From Mesorhizobium sp. LHD-90 (GTDB lineage: Bacteria > Pseudomonadota > Alphaproteobacteria > Rhizobiales > Rhizobiaceae), in the NCBI RefSeq assembly GCF_030929505.1, contig NZ_JAVFVV010000025.1, positions 1 through 64,000 on the forward strand: DNA of 64,000 bases, written 5' to 3'. Below are positions 1 to 8,659 of the stretch, one piece after another. A model generated the notes under the pieces. The model made no database searches. It was given only the letters and a program-made list of their open reading frames with translations, and was not told the origin of the DNA. The position numbers were made by a program, and so were the translations under genes. The stretch's first letter is position 1. The number at the start of each line of letters is the position of its first letter.

Positions 1-1
1 C

Positions 2-739
2 AACGCCGACGTCGTCACCCGTCGCGAGCTGGAGCGGCTGAAGGTTCTCGCCGACGGCCGCGAGGGCGCAGTCAGGGAGGCATTGGCCAGCAAGGAGGTT
101 CTGCAAACCCAGATCGCAACCCTGCTTCCGGCGCAGAAGGCAAGCGCCGAGGCAGCACTGGCGCAAGCCCAGGTGGAACTGGACAGGACGGTCGTGCGTG
201 CCGGCGTCACCGGCGTGGTTCAGCAGTTCGCGTTGCGCGCCGGCGATGTCGTCAATCCGATGATCCGGTCCGCCGGCATCCTGGTCCCCACCGAGAACAG
301 ACGGGTCGGGCTGGTCGGCGGCTTCCTGCAGATCGAAGCGCAGGTGATGAAGGTTGGCATGATCGCGGAGGCCACCTGCGCGGCCAAGCCGCTCACCATC
401 ATCCCGATGGTCGTCACCGAAATCCAGCACGTTATCGCCTCGGGTCAGGTCCGGACGACGGACCAGCTTGTCGATGTAGCGCAACTGGCTCGTCCCGGAA
501 CGATCACCGTTTATCTCGAGCCGCTCTGGCCAGGCTTGCTTGACGGTATCCCGCCGGGAAGCAGCTGCATCGCCAATGCGTATACGAACAACCACGACGA
601 GTTGGCATCTCCGGATATCAGCACCGGGCGCTGGCTCTACCTGCACCTGATCGACGCCGTCGGGCTTGTTCATGCGCTTATTCTCAGGTTGCAGTCGATT
701 CTGCTCCCGATCCAGACGCTTGTTCTGGGCGATCACTGA
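2..739 (+). CDS. HlyD-family membrane fusion/secretion protein, C-terminal part (5' truncated by window edge)
   Basis: The reading frame is open from the first bases of the window, so the gene begins upstream and only about 245 residues are seen. The visible part opens with an alpha-helical, Arg/Glu/Ala-rich stretch consistent with the coiled-coil hairpin of periplasmic adaptor proteins. It then passes into the barrel-sandwich motif (LDRTVVRAGVTGVVQQ, RAGDVVNP) and a beta-rich C-terminal segment containing PLWPGLLDGIPPGSSC. Family members bridge an inner-membrane transporter and an outer-membrane channel or act in small-molecule efflux. No partner transporter is visible because the upstream DNA is missing. 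The family call is firm; the substrate is unknown. Confidence 0.8.
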   Translation, partial: NADVVTRRELERLKVLADGREGAVREALASKEVLQTQIATLLPAQKASAEAALAQAQVELDRTVVRAGVTGVVQQFALRAGDVVNPMIRSAGILVPTENRRVGLVGGFLQIEAQVMKVGMIAEATCAAKPLTIIPMVVTEIQHVIASGQVRTTDQLVDVAQLARPGTITVYLEPLWPGLLDGIPPGSSCIANAYTNNHDELASPDISTGRWLYLHLIDAVGLVHALILRLQSILLPIQTLVLGDH

Positions 740-933
740 CTTGGGGCGATTGCAATGAACCTGTGTCTTCGAGTCGCTGCCATTCTCCAAGGGGTTCCGA
801 CGCTATGGCGTACTCAAAGATCGGGCTACATCGAGGTGCAGGAAACCGGGGGCGTGTGCGATGATTTCATTCTGCTACAAGGTTTCGAGCGAAACCGAAC
901 CCGCTTTGCTGCACTGAACAGGGGAGTTGAAAC

Positions 934-2367
934 ATGACCTTCAACACCATTTTTAGGGCGATCGGCGCTGCGGTCTGTATGGCCTTGATGATATTTGTGG
1001 CCTGTCCGACGATCGCACAGGAACAGAATATGGCGGCGGCTCCAACCGCGTCTGTGGCGCCGGCCCCGGAACCGCTAAGCGCAGACGAACTGGAGGTGCT
1101 GGTGGCGCGCATCGCGCTTTATCCAGACGAACTGATCGCGGTGATCACCGCGGCGTCGCTCTATCCGTTGCAGATCGTCGAGGCGTCGCGCTATCTCGAC
1201 GCCTACGCCAAGGACAAGAATCTCAAACCGAAGGAAAGCTGGGACGGCAGCGTGATCTCGCTGCTCAACTATCCGGAGGTCGTCAAAATGATGAGCGACG
1301 ATCTCGAATGGACGCAGCAGTTCGGTGATGCCATCGCCTACCAGCAGAAGGATGTACTTATCGCCATCCAGCAATTGCGCGAAGAGGCGGTCGCCAAGGA
1401 TATCATCAGGACCGACGACAAGATGAAGGTCGAGACGCAGGGCGACAACATCGTCATCCAGTCGGCGAATCCGGAAGTGGTCTATGTGCCTCAGTATGAG
1501 CCGCAAATGCTCTATGAGCCGGATTATGCGCCGGTGCCGATTGCCTACTACCCGGAGCCCTATCCCAATTACTGGTATCCGGGTGCGGCCTTTTTCGCGG
1601 CGGCGACGACTGGAGCGATCTGGGCGGCGGCGGTCGACTGGGACGACTGGGGCGTGTGGGGCGGCGACTGGGACGGTGGCGACATCGACATCGACTGCGA
1701 CAAGTGTTTCAACAACATCGACTTCGATGGCAAGCTCAACCTGAAGGACGTCGACTGGAAGAACATCGACCGCTCCAAGATCAATATCGACCGGGATCAA
1801 CTCGCAAAATTCGATCGCACCAACATCAAGAACAAGGTCCAAGCCAACCGCAACAACTCGATCCGCGACAGGGCCGCCAACATCAAACGCGACAGGCCCA
1901 CGAACGGCGCGGCCCGAGCCGCTAGGGCGAAGGACATCCGCAAGAGCACTCTGGACGGGTTAAAGAATCGGCCCGTTGGCGATCGGGCGCGAGTTGGTTC
2001 CGAAATCCCGAGGCCCACTGCTCGACCTGACGGAAACCGGCGCGACGTTTCACGACTCGACGCCAACCGGCCGGCCAAGATCAATCGCCCAGGAGGCAAG
2101 CCAAAGCCAGGCGGCAGGCTGGACAACCGCCCCAGGCAGCCCTCCGGATTGGGCAAAATCGATCGCGGCAAGCTTGCCAAAGTGCAATCCCACCGGGGTC
2201 AACGTGTGATGGGCGGAGGTCAGCACGGGGGTGGACGCTCGATGCATCGCGGCGGTGGTGGCGGGCGATCGATGCATCGCGGTGGCGGGGGCGGCAGGCA
2301 GATGCACCGTGGTGGTGGCGGCCGGCACGGCGGCGGCGGGCATCGCGGCGGCGGCCGCAGGCGTTGA
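934..2367 (+). CDS. DUF3300 domain secreted protein with Asp/Trp-rich centre and Gly/His/Arg-rich tail
   Basis: A 477-residue protein starting at ATG 934 after a GGGGAG-like ribosome site. Residues 1-29 form a signal peptide ending near TIAQ. Residues about 45-200 match DUF3300 (LVARIALYPDELIAVI, SLYPLQIVEASRYL), a family of exported proteins of unknown function. A Tyr/Pro-rich stretch follows, then a Trp/Asp-rich block around residues 230-255 with a CDKC pair, an Asn/Arg/Lys-rich segment, and a C-terminus of repeated RSMHRGGGGG-type units. The His and Asp/Cys clusters could bind metal or polyanions; that is inference. The DUF2950 gene follows after 22 bp, so the two are probably cotranscribed. 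Confidence 0.85.
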   Translation: MTFNTIFRAIGAAVCMALMIFVACPTIAQEQNMAAAPTASVAPAPEPLSADELEVLVARIALYPDELIAVITAASLYPLQIVEASRYLDAYAKDKNLKPKESWDGSVISLLNYPEVVKMMSDDLEWTQQFGDAIAYQQKDVLIAIQQLREEAVAKDIIRTDDKMKVETQGDNIVIQSANPEVVYVPQYEPQMLYEPDYAPVPIAYYPEPYPNYWYPGAAFFAAATTGAIWAAAVDWDDWGVWGGDWDGGDIDIDCDKCFNNIDFDGKLNLKDVDWKNIDRSKINIDRDQLAKFDRTNIKNKVQANRNNSIRDRAANIKRDRPTNGAARAARAKDIRKSTLDGLKNRPVGDRARVGSEIPRPTARPDGNRRDVSRLDANRPAKINRPGGKPKPGGRLDNRPRQPSGLGKIDRGKLAKVQSHRGQRVMGGGQHGGGRSMHRGGGGGRSMHRGGGGGRQMHRGGGGRHGGGGHRGGGRRR

Positions 2368-2389
2368 ACACGGGCAAGGGAGCAGGACC

Positions 2390-3385
2390 ATGAACGCGAT
2401 CCTTCATCACATGCTGCGCACCGTCTGCCTGTCTGCTCTTGCAGCGGGGCTTGCGGTTATGCCGGCGGCCTCATTGGCGCAGGCCCAATCCGACCAGCCG
2501 GCACAGGCGGCGGACGCGGACGAGGCCGGCGAAGATACCGGCATATTCGCGCTGGAAGCGGAAGAGGACCCGCCTCTGTTCGACAATGCCGATGCCGCCG
2601 TCGACGTCTTCAAGAAGGCATTGGCGGCCGATGATTTCGATGGACTTGCAAAACTGCTCGGCCTCGACGCGGCGAAGCTCCGAAAAGCTGAAGGTGTGAT
2701 GGATACCTACGCGAAAATCCGCGAAGGAGCGGCCAAAAAATTGGTGGTCGTCGACATCGACAATGGCAAGATCCTGCAGATCGGCGAAAAGCTCTGGCCG
2801 TTCCCATTCCCCCTGTTGAAGGGCGAGGACGGCAAATGGGCGTTCGACAGCGAGGCGGGGCTGGAGGAGATCGTCAACCGGCGCGTCGGGGAAAACGAGT
2901 TGGAGGCAATCGCCACCATGCGCGCCTATGTCGAGGCGCAGCAGGACTATGCCGAAGCTGACCACGACGGCGACGGGGTGGAGGAGTTCGCGCAAAAACT
3001 GATCAGCAGCGAAGGCGCGACCGATGGGCTCTACTGGCCGGCCGATGCCGAACACGGCGAAAGCCCGGCTGGCGACCTCAACCCGGCGGAACTGGAGGAC
3101 GCGAGTAGGGGCGAAGGTTATTTCGGCTACCGCTTCAAGATACTCACCGGCCAAGGCGAAGACATCGCCGGCGGCGCCTACGACTACGTCGTCAACGACA
3201 ATATGATCGGCGGCTGCGCGCTGCTCGCCTGGCCTGCCAAATATGCCGAGACGGGAGTGCACACATTTGCCGTCAACCAGCAGGGCATCGTCTACGAGGC
3301 CGATCTCGGCCCGGCAACCGACCAGATCGTCAAATACATAGACAGATTCAATCCCGGCGAGGATTGGACGGTCGTGAAGGATTGA
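2390..3385 (+). CDS. DUF2950 family exported protein
   Basis: A 331-residue protein. ATG 2390 was chosen over the longer upstream frame because it follows GGGAGCAGGACC and begins a clear signal peptide (hydrophobic residues 10-32, cleavage near SLAQAQ). The mature part contains features of DUF2950: an acidic start, a central alpha region with DNADAAVDVFKKALAADDFD, the motif EAQQDYAEADHDGDGVEEFA and the C-terminal GGCALLAWPAKYAETGVHTF. The biochemical function of the family is unknown. The gene lies immediately downstream of the DUF3300 gene, a recurrent pairing that suggests both products act together in the periplasm or envelope. Confidence 0.85.
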   Translation: MNAILHHMLRTVCLSALAAGLAVMPAASLAQAQSDQPAQAADADEAGEDTGIFALEAEEDPPLFDNADAAVDVFKKALAADDFDGLAKLLGLDAAKLRKAEGVMDTYAKIREGAAKKLVVVDIDNGKILQIGEKLWPFPFPLLKGEDGKWAFDSEAGLEEIVNRRVGENELEAIATMRAYVEAQQDYAEADHDGDGVEEFAQKLISSEGATDGLYWPADAEHGESPAGDLNPAELEDASRGEGYFGYRFKILTGQGEDIAGGAYDYVVNDNMIGGCALLAWPAKYAETGVHTFAVNQQGIVYEADLGPATDQIVKYIDRFNPGEDWTVVKD

Positions 3386-3606
3386 CGCGTTGGTATCATG
3401 GGCATGAGGATAGCAGCGAACTTTCTACCGGCACCGATATTGCGTTCGTGATGGACGACACCGCCACTACGAGCTAGGCACGACCGCAGTCGAGACGTTG
3501 TAAAGAAACGCCTGTTTGTGGTCGAGGTCGGGTTTCAGGTTGGAGATGGGCCTCTTGATCCTTCCTCATCTGTCCGCTTACCTTGCAGCACGAGGCGGCC
3601 TTGTGT

Positions 3607-4677
3607 CTATGACGATTGCAGAGGCGGCCCATCGATCTCGGCAATCCAAGCATTTGTCAAAGTGTACGCGACAGCCAGAACCGTCGGGCCAATAAAGATG
3701 CCCAGGACGCCAAAGGCGATTAGTCCGCCTATGACCCCGGCAAGTATGAGCAACAAGGGTAGATCAGCTCCCTTCCGGATCAAAATCGGGCGGATGAATT
3801 GGTCGATCGTCATGGCGACAGCCGCGAAGCCGAGCAATACGGTGCCCCAGGTTGCGTCGCCGGAGTAGTACAGCCACACGACCGTGGGAACCAGCACGAA
3901 CCCAGGCCCCAACTGAATCAGGCAAAGTACAAACATCAGTGCCGTAAGCAAAGCTGCATACGGCACTCCTACCAGTCTGAGTCCGATACCCCCTATGACA
4001 CTCTGCGCCAAAGCGGTCACCACGACGCCGAGCGCCACGCTGCGGACCGCTTGGCCAGCCAAGAGCACTGCCCTCTCGCCTCGATCGCCAGCCAGGCGTC
4101 GGCCAAAACGCAATACTTTGGAGGCCGCGTGCTCGCCACCAGCATACATCACCGCGGCAATGACTGTCGTCAGCAAGAACTGGATAAACATACCGCCCAC
4201 GCTGCCGGCCGCCGATGCGATCCATTGCGTCAGTGAACCAGCATAGGGCAAAAGCTTTGGTGCAAGCGCTGTCAAGCCGGACTGTCTGATCCGCTCCCAT
4301 GCCTCGACCGCGCGGTCGCCAATAAGGGGAAGCTGCCTTAGCCAATCAGGCGGCGGTGGCATTCGGATGGAGAGGACGGCTCGGCCGAGATCCCCGATTA
4401 CGTCGATGTGAGCCACAACGGTGCCAACGGCGAGCCAAAGCGGCACGATCACCAGCAGCAAGATCGCCATCGTCATTACGAATACGGCAATCCCGCGACG
4501 ATTGCCGCTGTGTCGCTGGACCCACCGCATCAATGGCCACGTGGCCAGAACCAAAGTAGTCGCCCAAAGAATCGCAGGAAGAAAAGGCTGCAAAATCCAA
4601 AAGCTGGAAATGAGGAGCCCTCCAATGAAGATCACCAAGAGGGTTACTCGGCCGATGTCTTGCTGGGGTGGCAACAT
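3607..4677 (-). CDS. AI-2E family transporter (YdiK/PerM-like permease)
   Basis: A 356-residue polytopic membrane protein. ATG 4677 is preferred; an in-frame GTG at 4707 would add ten residues. The N-terminus has two closely spaced hydrophobic helices (GRVTLLVIFIGGLLISSFWI, LPAILWATTLVLATWPLM), another near residue 75, a soluble amphipathic middle section, and four to five further helices with GLRLVGVPYAALLTALMF and PLLLILAGVIGGLIAFGVLG, which are typical of the AI-2E transporter family. Members export small molecules or cations; the autoinducer-2 role was shown only for some, so the substrate here is not predictable. It is monocistronic and convergent with the DUF3300-DUF2950 pair. Confidence 0.85.
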   Translation of the reverse strand: MLPPQQDIGRVTLLVIFIGGLLISSFWILQPFLPAILWATTLVLATWPLMRWVQRHSGNRRGIAVFVMTMAILLLVIVPLWLAVGTVVAHIDVIGDLGRAVLSIRMPPPPDWLRQLPLIGDRAVEAWERIRQSGLTALAPKLLPYAGSLTQWIASAAGSVGGMFIQFLLTTVIAAVMYAGGEHAASKVLRFGRRLAGDRGERAVLLAGQAVRSVALGVVVTALAQSVIGGIGLRLVGVPYAALLTALMFVLCLIQLGPGFVLVPTVVWLYYSGDATWGTVLLGFAAVAMTIDQFIRPILIRKGADLPLLLILAGVIGGLIAFGVLGIFIGPTVLAVAYTLTNAWIAEIDGPPLQSS

Positions 4678-4799
4678 GGCGCTCCTACTCCCAAGCAGCA
4701 AGTTCACCTGTCCTGTATTGGCTCCATCCCGCTCCGGCTTGTCAAGAGCAACACTGAAAGCCGATTGTAGTGCAAGGTGCGGCCTGCAAACTCGGTCTC

Positions 4800-5290
4800 G
4801 GCGGTGACGGTTGTAGTCTTACAATGGCCGTGAGGCACGGCCGCCCGGCAACGCTCGTCGCGTGGCGCTCGGCCTTGCAGCCGGGCCATCTTCGCGGATG
4901 CCGCGGTCTCATCCATGAAGATCAGCCTCTCGGGGTCGAAATCAGCTGTCCGTCGAACCAGACCATGCTGCGGCAGGACATCGGAGTGTTGCTACTCGGC
5001 GGCGCACGCCGTCTTTTTTGAACGTGATGCCGCGCCATTCGAGGACAGCCAGACTGTCGACGGCGCGACCCGCACGCCGCGTTCGGTGGCAAGGCGCCGC
5101 TGATCTCGGCAAGCGTGGCGTGCGGCGCACCCTCGATGAGGCTGAAGATGAAAGCCTCGTGTGCATCGAGCTTCGAACGCGACGGCTGGCACTGCTTGCG
5201 CGTCTCGCGATAGCGGCGATACCAGTTCCCGGCCGTCGAAATCCCGACCTGGAAGCGCCGTTCAGCCTCCCGCGTCGAACCCGCTCCTCA
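4800..5290 (-). pseudogene. IS630-family transposase remnant (frameshifted)
   Basis: Read on the minus strand, three frames together reconstruct an IS630-type transposase. An N-terminal part resembles EAERRFQVGIS followed by DAHEAFIFSLIEGAPHATLAEI. A middle part reads WRGITFKKDG. The catalytic-domain start reads MDETAASAKMARLQGRAPR followed by CRAAVPHGHCKTTT, where active copies have FIDET and GHWKTTTF. The frames are joined by several frameshifts and the protein ends shortly after the GH-KTTT motif, so the C-terminal catalytic residues are lost. No terminal inverted repeats were found. It is a dead fragment within a stretch of decayed insertion sequences. Confidence 0.75.
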
Positions 5291-5305
5291 ATTGCCGCAA
5301 TCCTA

Positions 5306-5690
5306 CCTAACGAGAAGAAGACGAGCGCGACAGCCTTCATCGAGCGGACGCTCGTCTTCTGCTCGCAGCACAGCGTCCCGGTCGAGCGCATCATGACCCA
5401 CAACGGATCGGCGTAAAAGCCATCTGTTCCGAAGGGCATTCGCCGACCGACGCATTCGCCACAAGCGCACCAGTCCTATAGGCCCCGCACCAATGGCAAG
5501 GCCGAGCGCTTCATCAGGCTCGCTGCGTGAATGGACTATGCCGCCCCTTTCGAGACATCCTCGCAGCGAACGGCCGTAATGCCTGCCTGGTTATGCGACT
5601 ATAGCAGCCGACGACGTCACTCAGTTCTTGGCGGAAAACGTCCAATCTCAAAACTCGCGGGTGCGTTCGAAGTTCTCGCCAGCCTTCTGT
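5306..5690 (+). pseudogene. IS481-family transposase remnant (C-terminal half, multiple lesions)
   Basis: The plus strand encodes recognisable pieces of the DDE domain of an IS481 transposase: FIERTLVFCSQHSVPVERIM, then THNGSA, then after a one-base deletion KSHLFRRAFADRRIRHKRT, then after another shift YRPRTNGKAERFI. An in-frame TGA follows, then a final part ending RRRHSVLGGKRPISKLAG (active copies have HRPHxxLGxKPPxSRL). The N-terminal half is absent and is replaced by the oppositely oriented IS630 remnant. Clearly inactive. Confidence 0.8.
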
Positions 5691-5699
5691 ATCGTCCTA

Positions 5700-5760
5700 G
5701 CCTGGCGAGGTCCGCTCCGCCACCCAGCGCCGTGGCAATACCTCGAAACCCGCGGTTGCA
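5700..5760 (-). pseudogene. IS5-family transposase C-terminal scrap
   Basis: The minus strand encodes TAGFEVLPRRWVAERT, which matches the near-invariant GFEVLPRRWVVERTFAWL box at the C-terminus of IS5-family transposases. The homology stops immediately after ERT at the low-coordinate side and the preceding residues are not recognisable, so only a scrap remains. It abuts the IS481 remnant. Confidence 0.55.
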
Positions 5761-6184
5761 GACAAGTTGACAGTCAGCAGCATCTGGCCGCTAAGCGCCA
5801 GCGGTCGACCCTGATCAGTGGGCGAGAGCCTGCCATCCGGGTCAACCCGAGGCCAGCCTATCCAATGTCGCCTTCGAACCGCGGGCTGCATCACCTTTGA
5901 TTGCGCACGTGATGCTCAGCGGCTTGGGCTTTCAGCGTTATCCTCCCGCGCGCGAGGTATGTACACCGTTCGACCGTGAGTTGTTGCGAGCCGTTTCAAA
6001 TGAAAGAAGGCGTGAACAACGCAGGCTTCTGCGCTACTTCTGCGCTACTTCTGCATCACTATCTCGGAACGTGGAACAGCCGCTACGCCCTCAACCTCAG
6101 AGGTGGCTCGGGAAATTTGAACAAGGCTTATAAGTGGAATTTCTGCCTGAACACGGCATAGAAGCCGGGAACAGGAGAGAGACC
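5761..6184. other. Non-coding stretch between IS remnants
   Basis: No convincing gene on either strand. The only visible structure is a short imperfect tandem repeat of about 11 bp (unit CTTCTGCGCTA, about 2.5 copies) at roughly 6029-6058, just upstream of the IS3 OrfA remnant. Confidence 0.5.
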
Positions 6185-6445
6185 ATGACGAAACGACCCC
6201 GCCGAAACCACAGCGCCGAATTCAAGGCGAAGGTAGCGCTTGCCGCGATCCGGGGCGAGCGCACGCTTGTCGAGTTGTCGCAGCAGTTCGACGTGCATGC
6301 CAACCAGATCAAGCAATGGAAGGATCAGCTTCTGGAGGGTGCGTCGGGCGTGTTCGGCGCCGAGGCGAAGGCCGAGCCGGCGGTGCCGGCGGTGGACGTC
6401 AAGACGCTGCACGCCAAGATCGGCGAACTGACGCTGGAGAATGCC
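6185..6445 (+). pseudogene. IS3-family OrfA remnant (truncated)
   Basis: ATG 6185 follows ACAGGAGAGACC, a good ribosome binding site. The product MTKRPRRNHSAEFKAKVALA with ERTLVELSQQFDVHANQIKQ and KIGELTLENA is the helix-turn-helix/leucine-zipper OrfA of an IS3-family element. In intact copies ENA continues as a short ENDFL-type sequence before the shift into OrfB. Here the match breaks at about 6445 and no OrfB is present, so the element is truncated at or near the left edge of the following island. Confidence 0.75.
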
Positions 6446-6994
6446 TTGCGCATATCACTGATATTGCTTCGTGGTCCTGGCATGCGGGATGCGCGCCCTA
6501 GGCAGCCTAGAATGGGCAAGCAAGGGTTGATCACACAAGTCGCTGTGGAACAGTCCGAACAGCATTGTCACTTACACAGGCGCCCGTCGGGGTGGCTCTG
6601 ACATATCCCTTTGAGTCGTTCGGTACGCCGATTTGACGCCTGCGTAGACGGCCAACAAGCCCGCAAGGCGTCAGTTCTGTTCGTATGAGGTAATAGCACA
6701 AAAATTCCCAAAATTTTTCGAGAATTGTGTGCCGCACTATTCCCGCTTGCAAGCCTTACGCGATAAGTAAAAAGGGTATACTCCTTTGCTTGTTCCTCGC
6801 TCTACATGGACTATTCTTGGTTATCGGCAATGACCTGCCGGTGCCGGGCCAACCCCTTCGGGTGGCAACGGGGGAGGTGTGCCTACCGCCCAAGCTGCTC
6901 AATTGAGCAAGCGGCCAGCCCCGGAAGGGGAGGGGACGGGGAAGGTGTGTCGAGCGAACAACCTGCTCAATTGAGCAAAACGGAGTGAGAGAAA
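6446..6994. other. Intergenic region at the left side of the island, upstream of its first gene
   Basis: About 550 bp without a supported gene. It is noticeably more AT-rich around 6660-6830 than the flanking DNA and ends with the two palindromes described separately. No copy of the tRNA-Phe 3' end, which an intact attachment site would leave at the far end of the element, could be found here by eye. Confidence 0.5.
6896..6977. repeat. Twin 14-bp palindromes TGCTCAATTGAGCA, 68 bp apart, upstream of the first island gene
   Basis: TGCTCAATTGAGCA occurs at 6896-6909 and 6964-6977 and is a perfect inverted repeat in both copies. The match is part of a longer diverged tandem duplication with 68-bp period: a GGTGTG block lies exactly 14 bp upstream of the palindrome in both copies. 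The second palindrome ends 17 bp before the ATG at 6995. The arrangement suits paired operator sites for a dimeric repressor, or replication-initiator binding sites. No regulator is identified. Confidence 0.6.
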
Positions 6995-7591
6995 ATGTCG
7001 GGCTACACGTTGAACGGCGTTGCCGGTCGCATCCGCGACCTTGAGAACAAGACGAACGGTGGCTACTACGTAGCGTTGTGCTGGCTCGCTATGGCGCGCA
7101 ACAGTGGCAAGGGCGCTCGCAAGCTGCTGGAGACGAAAATCTTCGGGGAAGGCAAGCCGACGTCGACCTTCCGAAACGCTTGGCGCATCGCCGAGAAGAG
7201 CTTCGCCGAAGGCTTCCACGCGGGATGCCGGGCGGCGGTCGCGGAACTCGCCTTGGAAGAGGCGATCACCTATGCGGTCGACCGGCTGGATCAGCACAAG
7301 ACCACGCTCGGCGTGTCCAACATGAAGGACTATGAGGACGTGTGCAAATACGCCAGCGTCGAGACCATACCGGTCGATGCACCAGAGCCTCTGCCTGTGT
7401 ATTCGACGGACTTTGGTTCAGCCGTGGCCGCGAAGAGTGCCCGTATCAGTGAGCCTACGCCGCTGGAGAAGGCAGTTGTCGCCATGCAAGCGCTGTCGCT
7501 TGACGAAATGACGGAGTTTGCCAAGGCGGTTCAGGCTCGAATCGTTGATCTTGCCGTGGCGCAGGAGCGCACGCTCAAGCTGGCCGCCTGA
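6995..7591 (+). CDS. Island protein of unknown function (198 aa)
   Basis: ATG 6995 follows GGAGTGAGAGAAA, a usable ribosome binding site. The 198-residue product is mostly alpha-helical and soluble, with no signal peptide or membrane segment. It has an Ala-rich helical middle (RAAVAELALEEAITYAVDRL) and a C-terminal helix of ELTEF-like character (LSLDEMTEFAKAVQARIVDL). I do not recognise a family. It is the first gene of the island and lies directly behind the twin palindromes, so it may be the gene they control. Confidence 0.7.
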   Translation: MSGYTLNGVAGRIRDLENKTNGGYYVALCWLAMARNSGKGARKLLETKIFGEGKPTSTFRNAWRIAEKSFAEGFHAGCRAAVAELALEEAITYAVDRLDQHKTTLGVSNMKDYEDVCKYASVETIPVDAPEPLPVYSTDFGSAVAAKSARISEPTPLEKAVVAMQALSLDEMTEFAKAVQARIVDLAVAQERTLKLAA

Positions 7592-7754
7592 TACGTCAGG
7601 CGCTTGCGAACTGCCGGCGGCTTAGTGGACCATCGTCGGCCCCCACACATGAGCAGAGAGTTTTGAGGCGGCAGCCACTGATCGTGGCGCCGAGCTTGTG
7701 AGCTCGCACGTGCTGACCAACTTCACCCAAAAAGGAAAAGCAAAGGAAAATGGA

Positions 7755-7985
7755 ATGAAAGAACCACCATATACATTAACGGAAGAAGACAAGAAGCTGA
7801 TCGGAGATTTGCTTCTCGAACTCTGTGTTGAACTGGACATGCATTACGACGACACCGATATGCACGCGCTAAAATCGTCGTTTGAGCTGATCGGCAAAGG
7901 GGTTGCACTTCTTGGGCGACTCTCCGTCACCGCGCATCCCGACATCAATGCAATTCAGTCGCGATACAACAGATCCAATCAATGA
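7755..7985 (+). CDS. Small island protein of unknown function (76 aa)
   Basis: ATG 7755 is preceded by AAAGGAAAATGG, a better ribosome site than that of the in-frame GTG at 7698. The product is acidic and helical (EEDKKLIGDLLLELCVELDM) without recognised domains. Its TGA overlaps an ATG at 7982 in an ATGA arrangement, which indicates translational coupling with the next island gene. Confidence 0.6.
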   Translation: MKEPPYTLTEEDKKLIGDLLLELCVELDMHYDDTDMHALKSSFELIGKGVALLGRLSVTAHPDINAIQSRYNRSNQ

Positions 7986-7996
7986 GGACGCACGAG

Positions 7997-8659
7997 ATGG
8001 CAACCCAAAAAGGCCGCCGCATGAACTGGCACTTCGATCCCGCTCTCTCGAGCGCGGACTATTTCGACCTCGCCTGCAAGAGGGCACGTTACGGTGACGT
8101 CCCCAAAAGCTTCGAATGGGTGAGCGAACACGGAAGCTTCGACTTCGGGGCAGCCCCGAAGCACGTCGAGTGGCTTCTAAATCAGGACAACTGGAGCGAC
8201 GACATTGTGAAAGGCAATCGAAAACCGCGGGTTTTCATCGACGTCTATGTGAACCAGAGCGGGAACGTCGAGATCCGCAGCATTGGTGGCCACTACAGCA
8301 TCTATTTCGATGATGATTTCACCCGCTTTTTCATCATTCACGCCACGGCCGGAAACCAGGGATCGCGAAGGAGCCTGGGCGAGATCATGTGGATGCAGGA
8401 TTTTGGTAGGCTCTATTCGTATGTCGTCGGCCAGAAAAACCCGGTGGCAAAAGCGCTGCTGTTCGGCTTCAAGGCGCGGATGGATGAGCTTGTCCGTCAG
8501 ATATCCGCGCAAGTGAACGTCGTTGGCGTCATGGAGATGCAGTTCCGGTACGATGACAGGAACGTGGTCGGCGTCGATTTCGTCCCCAACATCTCGAAGG
8601 ACCAGATCCGGGCGCTACAGGAGGAAATGTTCGGCGACGAAGACGAGTCTGAGGAATAG
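7997..8659 (+). CDS. Island protein of unknown function (about 220 aa)
   Basis: ATG 7997 has GAGG at suitable spacing; ATG 7982, which overlaps the upstream stop codon, would add five residues. The product is soluble, with aromatic beta-strand-rich regions (KPRVFIDVYVNQSGNVEIRS, IYFDDDFTRFFIIHATAG) and an acidic C-terminal tail (EEMFGDEDESEE). The tail is reminiscent of DNA mimics or chaperone-binding tails, but that is speculation. No family recognised. It sits in the probable operon leading to the primase-helicase. Confidence 0.65.
   Translation: MATQKGRRMNWHFDPALSSADYFDLACKRARYGDVPKSFEWVSEHGSFDFGAAPKHVEWLLNQDNWSDDIVKGNRKPRVFIDVYVNQSGNVEIRSIGGHYSIYFDDDFTRFFIIHATAGNQGSRRSLGEIMWMQDFGRLYSYVVGQKNPVAKALLFGFKARMDELVRQISAQVNVVGVMEMQFRYDDRNVVGVDFVPNISKDQIRALQEEMFGDEDESEE

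Noticed and set aside
755-937. Short plus-strand frame upstream of DUF3300
   Set aside because: 60 codons without a ribosome binding site or recognisable product; overlaps the start of the DUF3300 gene.
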